A stretch of DNA of 42,459 nt. It comes from Actinomadura sp. 7K507 (GTDB lineage: Bacteria; Actinomycetota; Actinomycetes; Streptosporangiales; Streptosporangiaceae). Every line of letters starts with the position of its first letter. Positions within the stretch are counted from its first letter, which is position 1. The stretch covers positions 1 through 42,459 of the forward strand of contig NZ_SMKK01000061.1 of NCBI RefSeq assembly GCF_004348425.1. The letters are read 5' to 3'. A program made the position numbers and the translations under genes. The notes under the pieces are model-generated. The model saw only the letters and a program-made list of their open reading frames with translations, was not told where the DNA came from and ran no database searches. This document shows, piece after piece, positions 17,340 through 26,094 of the stretch.

Positions 17340-18614
17340 GTGGCACGCATCGGCGACGGTGGTGATCTGCTGAAGTGCTCGTTCTGCGGTAAGAGCCAGA
17401 AGCAGGTCAAGAAGCTCATCGCGGGTCCGGGCGTGTACATCTGCGACGAGTGCATCGATCTCTGCAACGAGATCATCGAGGAGGAGCTCTCCGAGACCTC
17501 CGACCTCAAGTGGGACAACCTGCCCAAGCCGCGGGAGATCTACGAGTTCCTGGACTCCTACGTCATCGGGCAGGACACGGCGAAGAAGGCGCTGTCCGTC
17601 GCCGTCTACAACCACTACAAGCGGATCCAGTCGGGCGACGCCGGCAGGGACGACCCGGTCGAGATCGGCAAGTCCAACATCCTGCTGCTGGGCCCCACCG
17701 GATCGGGCAAGACGCTCCTCGCGCAGACGCTCGCGAAACTCCTCAACGTCCCGTTCGCCATCGCGGACGCCACGGCGCTGACGGAGGCCGGATACGTGGG
17801 GGAGGACGTCGAGAACATCCTCCTCAAGCTGATCCAGGCGGCCGACTACGACGTCAAGAAGGCCGAGACCGGGATCATCTACATCGACGAGGTCGACAAG
17901 GTCGCCCGCAAGAGCGAGAACCCGTCGATCACCCGCGACGTCTCGGGTGAGGGCGTCCAGCAGGCCCTGCTGAAGATCCTGGAGGGCACGACCGCGAGCG
18001 TCCCGCCGCAGGGCGGCCGCAAGCACCCGCACCAGGAGTTCATCCAGATCGACACCACGAACGTGCTGTTCATCTGCGGCGGCGCGTTCGCCGGCCTGGA
18101 GAAGATCGTCGAGTCCCGGGTCGGGAAGCAGGGCATGGGCTTCGGTGCCCAGATCCGCTCCAAGTCCGACTTCGAGGAGTCGTCGGCCGTGTTCGGCGAA
18201 GTGATGCCGGAGGACCTGCTGAAGTTCGGGCTGATCCCCGAGTTCATCGGCCGGCTCCCGGTGATCACGTCGGTGCACAACCTCGACAGGGACGCCCTGA
18301 TCAACATCCTCACCGAGCCGAAGAACGCGCTGGTGCGCCAGTACCACCGCCTCTTCGAACTCGACGGCGTCGACCTGGAGTTCACCGACGACGCCCTGGA
18401 GGCGATCGCCGACCAGGCCATCCTGCGCGGCACCGGCGCCCGCGGCCTCCGCGCCATCATGGAGGAGGTCCTGCTCTCGGTGATGTACGAGGTACCGAGC
18501 CGCCAGGACGTCGCCCGCGTCGTCATCACCCGCGAGGCCGTCCTGGAACACGTCAACCCGACCCTCGTCCCCCGAGACCGCTCCAAGCGCGAACCGAGAG
18601 AGAAGTCCGCGTAG
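17340..18614 (+). CDS. clpX: ATP-dependent Clp protease ATP-binding subunit ClpX
   Basis: 424 residues from GTG 17340 with AAGGAG 8 nt upstream. The N-terminal zinc-binding domain has Cys13, Cys16, Cys35 and Cys38. The AAA+ module has Walker A GPTGSGKT (118-125), pore loop GYVGED, Walker [10 protein letters not shown], and sensor and arginine-finger regions ([23 protein letters not shown]). An IGF-type ClpP-docking loop is not the canonical triplet; GMGFGAQI occupies the place, as in other actinobacteria. It unfolds substrates for ClpP1P2. The 173-bp gap before it holds a small hairpin (GGGCTT 17221-17226 with AAGCCC 17230-17235) and a direct AACGTCGAG repeat (17248, 17260), so a separate promoter is possible. 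Confidence 0.98.
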   Translation: MARIGDGGDLLKCSFCGKSQKQVKKLIAGPGVYICDECIDLCNEIIEEELSETSDLKWDNLPKPREIYEFLDSYVIGQDTAKKALSVAVYNHYKRIQSGDAGRDDPVEIGKSNILLLGPTGSGKTLLAQTLAKLLNVPFAIADATALTEAGYVGEDVENILLKLIQAADYDVKKAETGIIYIDEVDKVARKSENPSITRDVSGEGVQQALLKILEGTTASVPPQGGRKHPHQEFIQIDTTNVLFICGGAFAGLEKIVESRVGKQGMGFGAQIRSKSDFEESSAVFGEVMPEDLLKFGLIPEFIGRLPVITSVHNLDRDALINILTEPKNALVRQYHRLFELDGVDLEFTDDALEAIADQAILRGTGARGLRAIMEEVLLSVMYEVPSRQDVARVVITREAVLEHVNPTLVPRDRSKREPREKSA

Positions 18615-18637
18615 TCAGGTCCGCGCGGTCCATACGG

Positions 18638-18664
18638 ACGCCCCCGGTTCGTGGCCGGGGGCGT
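18638..18664. terminator. Bidirectional hairpin after clpX
   Basis: ACGCCCCCGG (18638-18647) and CCGGGGGCGT (18655-18664) form a perfect 10-bp stem with a 7-nt loop. It lies between clpX and the convergent response regulator. Confidence 0.85.
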
Positions 18665-18680
18665 GTCGTGTTCTCGGGGG

Positions 18681-19337
18681 CTAGCTGCGCGTGGATTCGC
18701 CCAGGCCCGCTTCGCGGGCTACGACTATGGCCTGGGCGCGGTCTGCGACGTGCAGCTTCATGAAGATGTTCGAGACGTGGTTGCGGATGGTCTTCTGGCT
18801 GAGGAACAGCGTCCCGGCGATCTCGGCGTTGCTGCGGCCCTGCGCGATGAGTTCGAGGACGTCCCGCTCCCGCTCGGTCAGTTCGGGGAACGCGGCCTGC
18901 CTCGGGTCGGGCATGTCGGTGAAGTAGGTCAGCACGCGGCGGGCGATCTCCGGCCCGTAGATGGCCTCGCCCGCGGCGACCGCCCGGACGGCGCGGGCGA
19001 TCTCCTCGGCGCCCGACTCCTTCAGCAGGTAGCCGCGGGCGCCGGCGCGCATCGCGGCGAACACCGAGTCGTCGTCACGGAACATCGTCAGGACCAGGAC
19101 GCCGATGCGCGGGCTGGTCCGGGTGATCGTCCGGGTGGCCTCGATGCCGTTGCCGCCGGGCATGTGCAGGTCCATCACGACGACGTCCGGCTGCAGCTCG
19201 GCCGCCAGCCTCACCGCGTCCGGGCCGTTCTCGGCCTCGCCGACGACCTCCACACCGAGCGCGTGCAGGAGCCCCTTGAGGCCCTGCCTGAACACCGGGT
19301 GGTCGTCGGTGATGAGAACACGGATGTTCTCGGTCAT
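18681..19337 (-). CDS. NarL/LuxR-type response regulator
   Basis: 218 residues. The receiver has D11-D12, phospho-acceptor Asp56 ([10 protein letters not shown]), Thr in VLVLTMF and Lys in YLLKESG. The LuxR HTH (about 148-205: [34 protein letters not shown]) is canonical. The start codon overlaps the kinase stop (ATGA), giving translational coupling with the upstream gene. The target genes are unknown. The pair lies between clpX and valS. Confidence 0.95.
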   Translation of the reverse strand: MTENIRVLITDDHPVFRQGLKGLLHALGVEVVGEAENGPDAVRLAAELQPDVVVMDLHMPGGNGIEATRTITRTSPRIGVLVLTMFRDDDSVFAAMRAGARGYLLKESGAEEIARAVRAVAAGEAIYGPEIARRVLTYFTDMPDPRQAAFPELTERERDVLELIAQGRSNAEIAGTLFLSQKTIRNHVSNIFMKLHVADRAQAIVVAREAGLGESTRS

Positions 19338-20134
19338 CTACGTCCGCCTTTTCCTGGTGAAAGGCGATGATACCCGGCGGCGGTCTCCGCGGCGGCGAGC
19401 GGCAGCCGGGCCGACACGACGGTCCCGCCGCCGCTCCGCGACGTGATCGCGCAACTGCCGCCGATCTCCGCGGCCCATTCCTTCATCGCGGCCATGCCGC
19501 GGTGCGACCCCGGCTGGGCGCCGTTGCGGGCCGCGTCGGGCAGCCCCGGCCCGGTGTCGGCCACCACGACCCGGAGGTCGTCGTCCCGGGACAGCCGGAC
19601 CGTCGCGGTGCTCCCCGGCGCGTGCAGCCGGACGTTCGTCAGCGCCTCCTGGACGATCCGGTACGCCGCCACCTCCACCGCCGCGGGAAGCTCGAGATGC
19701 CCGCCGTCGAAGCGCACGGCCACCCGCTCACAGCAGCCCTCGGCGAACGACTCGATGGCCGCGACGAGCCCGAGGTCGTCCAGGGCGGGAGGGCGGAGCC
19801 CGTGCGCCAGCTCACGGATCTCCCCGACGGCCGTCGCGAGCCGGTCCCGGACGTCGGCGAGCAGCGGGTCCATCCGTTCCGGCTCGCAGGCCAGCGTGAT
19901 GCGCGCCGCGTCCAGCGACATCGCGAGGCTGGCCAGGGTCGGCCCGAGCCCGTCGTGCAGGTCGTGGCGGAGCTGCCGCCGCTCCTCCTCCCGGCTGGCG
20001 AGGATCCGCTCCCGGGAGCGCTGGAGGTCGGTGGTGAGGCTGCGAAGGTGAGGGATGGTCGCGGCACGTGCCGCCACGGCCCCCGCGGTGAACGCGCCGG
20101 CCAGCACGGCGGCGCGTGCCAGTACCGCTCGCAT
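19334..20134 (-). CDS. Short NarX/DesK-type histidine kinase
   Basis: 266 residues from ATG 20134, which has GGGAGAGG just upstream. A single weakly hydrophobic segment (about 5-25) is followed by a short coiled stretch and HisKA_3 (QLRHDLHDGLGPTLASLAMS) with phospho-acceptor His60. The HATPase domain has YRIVQEALTNVRLHA as N box, VVADTGPGLPD as G1 and GSHRGMAAMKEWA as G2. There is no recognisable PAS, GAF or extracellular sensor domain, so it is close to a minimal kinase and the input is not visible. ATGA overlap with the response regulator supports a cognate pair. Confidence 0.92.
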   Translation of the reverse strand: MRAVLARAAVLAGAFTAGAVAARAATIPHLRSLTTDLQRSRERILASREEERRQLRHDLHDGLGPTLASLAMSLDAARITLACEPERMDPLLADVRDRLATAVGEIRELAHGLRPPALDDLGLVAAIESFAEGCCERVAVRFDGGHLELPAAVEVAAYRIVQEALTNVRLHAPGSTATVRLSRDDDLRVVVADTGPGLPDAARNGAQPGSHRGMAAMKEWAAEIGGSCAITSRSGGGTVVSARLPLAAAETAAGYHRLSPGKGGRR

Positions 20135-20253
20135 CCCGTCCCTCTCCCTTCGCCCGCCGTCGCAGGAGTTTTCCGTCACCCTTTCCGGCGGGACGACCCG
20201 GTGTCAGGTGACCTGTGTCCCGACCCTCACGGGATACCGGGAGGTACGGCGGA

Positions 20254-21021
20254 TCAGCTCTCGACGTCCGCGCGGATGTCTCGCATCACGCGCTGCAACC
20301 CGGAGACCTTGTACTCCGGCGGCTCGGTCCTCCCGGGCGTCTTCCCGCCGTTCGGGATCACCAGCGCGAACGTCGTCCTGGTCGCCCACCCGCAGATCGA
20401 GTTGTACGAGTAGGTGCTCCGCTGCGTCGCGGTCAGGCGCCCGCACAGCCCCATGCCGTCGCCGCCCGAGTCTTCGATCTCCCAGATCCTCGTGGTGACG
20501 CGGACGTCGTCCGTGCTGAAAGCGTTGCGCAGATGGAAGTCCATCGGCGCCCGGCTGGCGTCCGCCCGCCGCCGCGCCCGCTTGGCGCCGAGGTGGTAGA
20601 GGCGGCCGACCCGCACGGCATGCGCTGGGCAGACTGGGGTGGAGCGCGACACCTGTCTTGCCTGTGAGCAGGATCGGGCACCGGTGGACTTGAGCGGCAC
20701 TTGGATCGGAGGAATTTGAGACACGGGGCGTGACGTCCTGATAGCGTCCAGTAAGCGATCTGGGACGCCGGGAACGGTGCCAGTGTGCGGGGCCCCCGTG
20801 CCACCGGAGAGATGGTTCGGGGCCTCCCCGTCGCCTCTGGCCGTGTCCCACTTGGCCAGGTCGTGCAGGGAACCGGCCTCCCGGGACCGGACCACGCACA
20901 GGATGCGTGTCGCCGTACCGGGGTCGAGTACGCCGGGAACCAGTGCGCCCAAGACCGTTTGGGGCGCGCGGCTGAGCGGACCACACCCGCTCGGTCCGTA
21001 GGAACGGTTCCAGCCACTCAT
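20254..21021 (-). CDS. Hypothetical protein with C-terminal CxWATR domain, N-terminal part doubtful
   Basis: The open frame from ATG 21021 gives about 255 residues, but coding character is convincing only in the last 100-120 codons (from about 20600 down). That part reads [11 protein letters not shown]...[16 protein letters not shown]...[14 protein letters not shown] and matches the pattern of the C-terminus of the membrane protein at 23871-24863: CG, then CxWATR, then VMRxIRxDV. The upstream 400 bp has mixed codon use, rare codons and no signal peptide or membrane helix in any frame. The gene may be a 5'-truncated or decayed copy, or a soluble variant with a divergent N-terminus. Function unknown. 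The coordinates include the doubtful N-terminal half. Confidence 0.45.
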   Translation of the reverse strand: MSGWNRSYGPSGCGPLSRAPQTVLGALVPGVLDPGTATRILCVVRSREAGSLHDLAKWDTARGDGEAPNHLSGGTGAPHTGTVPGVPDRLLDAIRTSRPVSQIPPIQVPLKSTGARSCSQARQVSRSTPVCPAHAVRVGRLYHLGAKRARRRADASRAPMDFHLRNAFSTDDVRVTTRIWEIEDSGGDGMGLCGRLTATQRSTYSYNSICGWATRTTFALVIPNGGKTPGRTEPPEYKVSGLQRVMRDIRADVES

Positions 21022-21033
21022 GATGATGCGGCG

Positions 21034-21059
21034 AACGGATGGGGGCATTCCCATCCGTT
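21034..21059. repeat. Perfect 10-bp inverted repeat upstream of valS
   Basis: AACGGATGGG (21034-21043) and CCCATCCGTT (21050-21059) are exact reverse complements around GGCATT. The repeat lies 55 bp upstream of the valS -10 and 13 bp upstream of the divergent gene's ATG. It could be an operator for either gene or a hairpin in the leader of the minus-strand transcript. It does not look like a T-box. Confidence 0.7.
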
Positions 21060-21113
21060 GCCGAATTATCGGACGTACGGGCGGCCCGGGACGTTCTGCC
21101 TTCGCGGTCCCCG

Positions 21114-21119
21114 TAGAAT
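21114..21119 (+). promoter_or_regulatory. valS -10 hexamer, leaderless arrangement
   Basis: TAGAAT lies 9 nt before the GTG at 21128, with no ribosome-binding site between. This predicts a transcript beginning at or within a couple of bases of the start codon. Confidence 0.55.
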
Positions 21120-21127
21120 CTGCAGCC

Positions 21128-23773
21128 GTGACACAGCCCAGCACTGAGCGCGGCCAGGGGGCCGCCGCGGACGTCGACCTGCCCACTCAGTACCGACCGG
21201 CGGACGTGGAGGGCCGGCTTTACGAGCGGTGGGTATCGGAGGGGCTGTTCACGCCCGACCCGGGACGAGCGCCCGACCGGCCCCCGTTCTCGGTCGTGAT
21301 CCCGCCGCCGAACGTCACCGGCTCGCTGCACATGGGGCACGCGCTCGACCACTCGATCCAGGACACCCTCGTCCGGTGGCACCGGATGCGGGGCCACGAG
21401 ACCCTGTGGCTGCCGGGGATGGACCACGCCGGAATCGCCACCCAGAACGTCGTGGAGCGCGAGCTGGCCAAGGAGGGCGTGTCGCGGCACGACCTCGGGC
21501 GCGAGGCGTTCATCGAGCGGGTGTGGGAGTGGAAGGCGGAGTCCGGCGGCCGGATCCTCGGCCAGATGCGCCGCCTCGGCGACAGCGTCGACTGGACGCG
21601 CGAGGCGTTCACCATGGACGCCGCACGTGCCGCATCTGTCCAGACGATCTTCAAGCGGCTGTTCGACGACGGGCTGATCTACCGGGCCGAGCGCATCATC
21701 AACTGGTGCCCCCGCTGCCTGACGGCCCTGTCCGACATCGAGGTCGAGCACGAGGACGTCGACGGTGAGCTGGTGTCGCTCCGGTACGGCTCCGGCGAGG
21801 ACGAGGTCGTCGTCGCCACCACGCGGGCGGAGACGATGCTCGGCGACACCGCCGTGGCCGTCCACCCCGAGGACCCCAGGTACGCGCACCTGGTCGGCCG
21901 GGAGATCGAGCTTCCGCTGACCGGCCGCCGCATCCCGGTCGTCGCCGACGAGCACGTCGATCCCGAGTTCGGGACGGGCGCGGTGAAGGTGACCCCCGCG
22001 CACGACCCCAACGACTTCGAGATCGGCCGCCGGCACTCCCTGCCGTCCCTGACGGTGATGGACGAGCGCGGCGTCATCACCGCGTCCGGCCCGTTCGAGG
22101 GCCTCGACCGGTTCGAGGCGCGGCCGGCGGTCGTGGCGGCGCTGCGCGAGCAGGGCCGGATCGTCAAGGAGGTCCGTCCCTACGAGCACTCGGTCGGGCA
22201 CTGCCAGCGCTGCGCGACGGTCGTCGAGCCGCGCGTGTCGCTGCAGTGGTTCGTGAAGGTCGAATCGCTGGCGCGGGCCGCCGGCGACGCCGTCCGCGAC
22301 GGCCGCGTCACGATCCACCCGCCGGAGATGGCGGCCCGCTACTTCGAGTGGGTCGACAATATGCACGACTGGTGCATCAGCCGGCAGCTGTGGTGGGGGC
22401 ACCGCATCCCCGTCTGGTACGGGCCGGACGGCGAGGTGGCCTGCCCGGCGCCGGGGGAGGAGCCGCCCGCCGGGTGGACGCAGGACCCCGACGTCCTCGA
22501 CACGTGGTTCTCTTCCGCGCTGTGGCCGTTCTCGACCTTGGGCTGGCCTGACGAGACGCCCGAACTGAAGCGCTTCTATCCGACGTCCGTGCTGGTCACC
22601 GGCTACGACATCCTGTTCTTCTGGGTCGCCCGGATGATGATGTTCGGGCTGTACGCGATGGACGGCGTCCAGCCGTTCGGCACCATCGCCCTGCACGGCA
22701 TGGTCCGCGACGAGTTCGGCAAGAAGATGTCCAAGTCGTTCGGGAACGTCATCGACCCGCTCGACTGGGTCGACGCGTACGGAGCCGACGCGACGCGCTT
22801 CACGCTCCTGCGCGGCGCGAACCCGGGCGGCGACGTGCCGGTGGCCGAGCAGTGGGCGCAGGGGTCGCGCAACTTCTGCAACAAGCTGTGGAACGCGACG
22901 CGGTTCGCGCTGATCAACGGCGCGCACGTCCGCGGGGAGATGCCTGCGGAGGTGTCCACCGTGGACGCCTGGGTCCTGTCGCGCCTCCAGACCGTCATCG
23001 CCGAGGTGGACGCGTACCTGGAGGGCTACGACTTCGCCAAGGCGTGCGAGGCCCTGTACCACTTCGCGTGGGACGAGGTCTGCGACTGGTACGTGGAGCT
23101 GGCCAAGGTCCAGCTGGCGGACGGGCGGGCCGAAGCCACGCGCCGCGTCCTGGGGGAGGTCCTCGACAAGCTGCTGCGGCTGCTGCACCCGGTGATCCCG
23201 TTCGTCACCGAGGAGCTGTGGACGGCTCTGTGCGCGACACCGGGCGAACCCGCCTCCGCGGGCGCGACCGTGGTCACCGCGCCGTGGCCGTCCGCCGATC
23301 CCGCCCGCACGGACCGGGAGGCCGAGGCCGTCGTCGAGTCGCTGCAGCGTCTCGTCACCGAGGTCCGCCGGTTCCGCGCCGACCAGGGCCTCAAGCCGGG
23401 CCAGAAGGTCGCCGCGGCGCTGGAGTGGGCGGGCTCGCCGCTGTCCGCGCATGAGGAGGGCGTCCGCTCGCTGCTGCGTCTCACCGAGCCGGGCGAGGGC
23501 TTCTCGGCCACCGCGTCCCTGCAGGTCGAGGGCGTCGCCGTCCGGCTCGACACCGCCGGGGCCATCGACGTCGCCGCCGAGCGCAAGCGGCTGGAGAAGG
23601 ACCTGGCCGCCGCCCGCAAGGAGGTCGACCAGACCACCCGCAAGCTCGGGAACGAGGCGTTCATGGCGAAGGCGCCCGATGCCGTCGTCGCCAAGAACCG
23701 GGAGCGTCTCGCGCAGGCCGAGGCCGACATCAGCCGGCTGGAGTCGCAGCTGACCGTCCTCCCCGCGGGGTGA
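21128..23773 (+). CDS. valS: Valyl-tRNA synthetase
   Basis: 881 residues from GTG 21128. Class I signatures are present: HMGH (the HIGH box, in [14 protein letters not shown]) and KMSKS ([13 protein letters not shown]). The connective peptide editing domain contains the [10 protein letters not shown] and [19 protein letters not shown] blocks. The C-terminal anticodon-binding domain ([20 protein letters not shown]) ends in a coiled coil ([20 protein letters not shown]), as in other ValRS. It charges tRNA-Val and clears mischarged Thr. An upstream in-frame ATG at 21020 is rejected because the stretch lacks coding character and the leaderless promoter TAGAAT fits 21128. The gene lies between two genes sharing a CxWATR domain. 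Confidence 0.98.
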   Translation: MTQPSTERGQGAAADVDLPTQYRPADVEGRLYERWVSEGLFTPDPGRAPDRPPFSVVIPPPNVTGSLHMGHALDHSIQDTLVRWHRMRGHETLWLPGMDHAGIATQNVVERELAKEGVSRHDLGREAFIERVWEWKAESGGRILGQMRRLGDSVDWTREAFTMDAARAASVQTIFKRLFDDGLIYRAERIINWCPRCLTALSDIEVEHEDVDGELVSLRYGSGEDEVVVATTRAETMLGDTAVAVHPEDPRYAHLVGREIELPLTGRRIPVVADEHVDPEFGTGAVKVTPAHDPNDFEIGRRHSLPSLTVMDERGVITASGPFEGLDRFEARPAVVAALREQGRIVKEVRPYEHSVGHCQRCATVVEPRVSLQWFVKVESLARAAGDAVRDGRVTIHPPEMAARYFEWVDNMHDWCISRQLWWGHRIPVWYGPDGEVACPAPGEEPPAGWTQDPDVLDTWFSSALWPFSTLGWPDETPELKRFYPTSVLVTGYDILFFWVARMMMFGLYAMDGVQPFGTIALHGMVRDEFGKKMSKSFGNVIDPLDWVDAYGADATRFTLLRGANPGGDVPVAEQWAQGSRNFCNKLWNATRFALINGAHVRGEMPAEVSTVDAWVLSRLQTVIAEVDAYLEGYDFAKACEALYHFAWDEVCDWYVELAKVQLADGRAEATRRVLGEVLDKLLRLLHPVIPFVTEELWTALCATPGEPASAGATVVTAPWPSADPARTDREAEAVVESLQRLVTEVRRFRADQGLKPGQKVAAALEWAGSPLSAHEEGVRSLLRLTEPGEGFSATASLQVEGVAVRLDTAGAIDVAAERKRLEKDLAAARKEVDQTTRKLGNEAFMAKAPDAVVAKNRERLAQAEADISRLESQLTVLPAG

Positions 23774-23870
23774 CGGGGAGGCGGACCCGGAGAACGGTCG
23801 GCGCGTCCCGTCCGTCGCGGTTACGATCCGGGTGGCGGGCTTTGCCAGGACTTGAACCATCGGGAGTGCC

Positions 23871-24863
23871 ATGGCCGAATCACCACCTCGGTCTGACGCG
23901 CCGGACTCCGCGTCCGGCGGTGACCTGAACGCGCCGCGGGTCGTCGAGAACGGGGACGCACCGGAGCGGGTCGCCGCCGCGCCGGCGCCCTGGGGCGGCT
24001 CGCGCCCGTGGTGGTCGGCCGAATCCGGCGACGGGACGGGCCCGCACCGGATGCCGGGCCACGGATACGGGACGGGCCCGCACGGTGTCGTCCCGGACGG
24101 CACCGGCCCCCACGGCGTGCTTCCGGGCGGCTCCGGCGCCCACCGGATCGTCCCGGGCGGGGGGTCCGGGGCGCATCCCGTGATCCGGGACGGCACCGGC
24201 CCGCTGCCGGCCGTCCCGGGCCAGGCGCCGCCGGGCCCGCCGCCTCCCGCCAGGAAGAAGCGGCTGCCCAGGTTTCTGCTGGTCGCGGGCACCACCGTGG
24301 TCGCGGCCGGTGTCCTCATGGTGGGCGTGCTGGCGTTCCGGATGGACGAAGGCGGCGCGGGCGCCAAGAAGGACGCCCGCACGACGGGTGTCCCGGCGTC
24401 CAAGAAGGTGATCGACGCAGGTCCGAACGCCGGCGGGCTGCACAAGGACCCGCTGACCCCGCCCCAGACCAGCGCGGCGTACCCGTTCGTCGCGGGTGCG
24501 GTCGAGGCGGGCGGGATCCCGGCCGCCGAGCGCGGCCAGGCCGTCTACAGCGAGGAGCCCGTCCAGCCGGTCAACGTCCTGTTCGTGGGCGGAACGGGCC
24601 CCGTAGGCGACCCCGGAGCCTTCCTGCAGAAGGCTCGGCCTTCCACGTTCATCGCCGGGCAGGACGCCGACGCCGGCCCGAAGGGCGGGAAGGCCGTCTG
24701 CGGGACGTTCGCCGTCCTCGCCGAGACCCACACGTTCTGCGCGTGGGCGACGAGGGACTCCTACGGCATCGTCGCGTCCAACCAGGCCGCGCCGGGCGCG
24801 CAGTTCGCACTGATGTCCGACGTCATGCGCCGCATCAGGAACGACGTGGAGAAGCCGAAGTGA
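23871..24863 (+). CDS. Membrane-anchored protein with TGPH-repeat cytoplasmic region and CxWATR extracellular domain
   Basis: 330 residues. The N-terminal 125 are Pro/Gly-rich with imperfect repeats of GTGPH or GSGAH followed by a hydrophobic pair and PGG/PDG (about 55-115). A basic stretch (ARKKRLPR) then precedes one transmembrane helix (about 134-156), so the topology is N-in. The extracellular C-terminal domain (about 160-330) includes VNVLFVGGTGPV, KAVCGTFAV, FCAWATRDSYGIV and VMRRIRNDVEK. Two Cys may form a disulfide. No enzymatic motif is visible. GGGAG precedes the ATG, and TACGAT (23822-23827) is a plausible -10. The 3' end overlaps the convergent FolC-like gene by 29 nt. It shares its C-terminal pattern with the gene at 20254. 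Confidence 0.8.
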   Translation: MAESPPRSDAPDSASGGDLNAPRVVENGDAPERVAAAPAPWGGSRPWWSAESGDGTGPHRMPGHGYGTGPHGVVPDGTGPHGVLPGGSGAHRIVPGGGSGAHPVIRDGTGPLPAVPGQAPPGPPPPARKKRLPRFLLVAGTTVVAAGVLMVGVLAFRMDEGGAGAKKDARTTGVPASKKVIDAGPNAGGLHKDPLTPPQTSAAYPFVAGAVEAGGIPAAERGQAVYSEEPVQPVNVLFVGGTGPVGDPGAFLQKARPSTFIAGQDADAGPKGGKAVCGTFAVLAETHTFCAWATRDSYGIVASNQAAPGAQFALMSDVMRRIRNDVEKPK

Positions 24864-26037
24864 GGAAGAGCCGCTCGGTGTCGGCGTCCACCACGCCCAG
24901 CACGAGCCCGGTGAAGTAGCCGGTTCCGAGGACGGCCACGCGGTGCCCGAGGGTGGCGAGCGACTCGGGGGTGATGGCGTCCGAATCGACGACGTCCCAG
25001 CCGGGCGGCAGCGCGTGGGTGAAGCGCAGGTGCGGCAGCGGCAGCCGGACGAACGTCACGGGGAGGCCGCCGAGTTCGCCGATGGCGCCGCCGAGGTCCT
25101 TGTGGTCGGGCAGGCAGACGACGACGTGGTCGATCGTCCCCCAGGCGCGCCGCGCCGCCGCGAGCGCCGCGGCGATTCCGGTGCGGTCGATGGCGGAGTC
25201 GACGAGCAGCCTCGTCGCCGACCCCGGCACGTAGTGCGAGGACAGCCGTCCGGGCAGGACGATCGACGACAGCACCGCTCCGAGCGACTCGTCCGGCGGC
25301 TCGGCCGCCCCCGGGAGCCGCCGGGCGGCCGCGACGCCCAGTTCGGCGCTGCCGCGTCCGAGTCCGGCGGGCAGCAGGTCCGCCGCGAGGCCGCTGCCGC
25401 CCTCCCCGATCCGCTCCACCGGCCCGAGCGCCTCGGTGACCTCGGGAGACTGCGGCGCCGACAGGACGAGGGTCTGCGGCCCGGCCACGCCGAGCTTCTC
25501 CCGCGCGATCTCCGCCGGGGTGTCACCGAGCACCCCGGCGTGCTCGCGGAAGATCGGCGTGATCGCCGCGACGGCCGGTGTGAACAGGCTGACCTCGTCC
25601 GATCGTCCGCCCATTCCCGCTTCCAGGACGATCACGTCCGCGCCGGCGCGCCGCGCGTGCAGGACGCCCGCGATCGTGAACAGCCCGGCCGGCGACAGAT
25701 AGCCGTCCGCGGGCGGGGGGAGGGCACCGGCGGCCTCATCGAGGGCCGCCGCCAGCGAGGCGAGTTCCGCTTCGGAGACGGCGCGGCCGTCGAGCCTGAT
25801 CCGGTCGCGGTCGGTGCGCAGGCCGGGACTCGTGACGGTGCACACGCGAAGACCGGCGGCCGCGAGGAAGGCCGAGGCGTAGGTCGCCGCCGTCCCCTTC
25901 CCCTTGGACCCGACGACGGTCAGGACCGGAGCGTCCGGCGACAGGACGTCCAGGGTGCCGGCCAGCGCACGGGCCCGCCCGATATCGCGGGTCTCGCCCG
26001 GAGTGCGCCGTTCCCACTCCCTGAAGAAGACGTCCAT
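24835..26037 (-). CDS. FolC-like Mur ligase family protein, divergent paralogue
   Basis: 400 residues. The P-loop is GSKGKGT (43-49) and the second block LEAGMGGRSDEVSLF...AVAAITPIFREHAGVLGDTP resembles FolC. Where FolC has LLDSAHNPAG, this protein has LLVDSAIDRTG (about 278-288), losing the His-Asn-Pro of the signature. It is therefore probably a divergent Mur-ligase-fold enzyme or a non-ligase relative, not a second folylpolyglutamate synthase. Substrate unknown. It lies head to head with folC, with 57 bp between the start codons. ATG 26037 has GGAGG only 1 nt away, too close for normal use, so the start may be leaderless or wrong. The 3' end overlaps the neighbouring gene by 29 nt. Confidence 0.85.
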   Translation of the reverse strand: MDVFFREWERRTPGETRDIGRARALAGTLDVLSPDAPVLTVVGSKGKGTAATYASAFLAAAGLRVCTVTSPGLRTDRDRIRLDGRAVSEAELASLAAALDEAAGALPPPADGYLSPAGLFTIAGVLHARRAGADVIVLEAGMGGRSDEVSLFTPAVAAITPIFREHAGVLGDTPAEIAREKLGVAGPQTLVLSAPQSPEVTEALGPVERIGEGGSGLAADLLPAGLGRGSAELGVAAARRLPGAAEPPDESLGAVLSSIVLPGRLSSHYVPGSATRLLVDSAIDRTGIAAALAAARRAWGTIDHVVVCLPDHKDLGGAIGELGGLPVTFVRLPLPHLRFTHALPPGWDVVDSDAITPESLATLGHRVAVLGTGYFTGLVLGVVDADTERLFLTSASPRRS

Positions 26038-26080
26038 ACCTCCAGTGTGGGGCCCGACCGGGACACGGGGCACCGACGAG

Positions 26081-26086
26081 TAGGCT
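26081..26086 (+). promoter_or_regulatory. folC -10 hexamer, leaderless arrangement
   Basis: TAGGCT ends 8 nt before GTG 26095. A second GTG at 26089 is only 2 nt after the hexamer and so could not be in the transcript from this promoter, which decides the folC start. Confidence 0.5.
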
Positions 26087-26094
26087 CTGTGACC

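Noticed and set aside
21034..21059. T-box riboswitch for valS
   Set aside because: No T-box sequence or specifier stem is present and the candidate promoter lies downstream of the dyad, so the dyad would not be transcribed with valS.
20204..24445. Very long minus-strand open frame antisense to valS
   Set aside because: Composition is Arg/Gly/Pro/His-rich with no domains, typical of the antisense frame of a high-GC gene; valS on the plus strand is certain.
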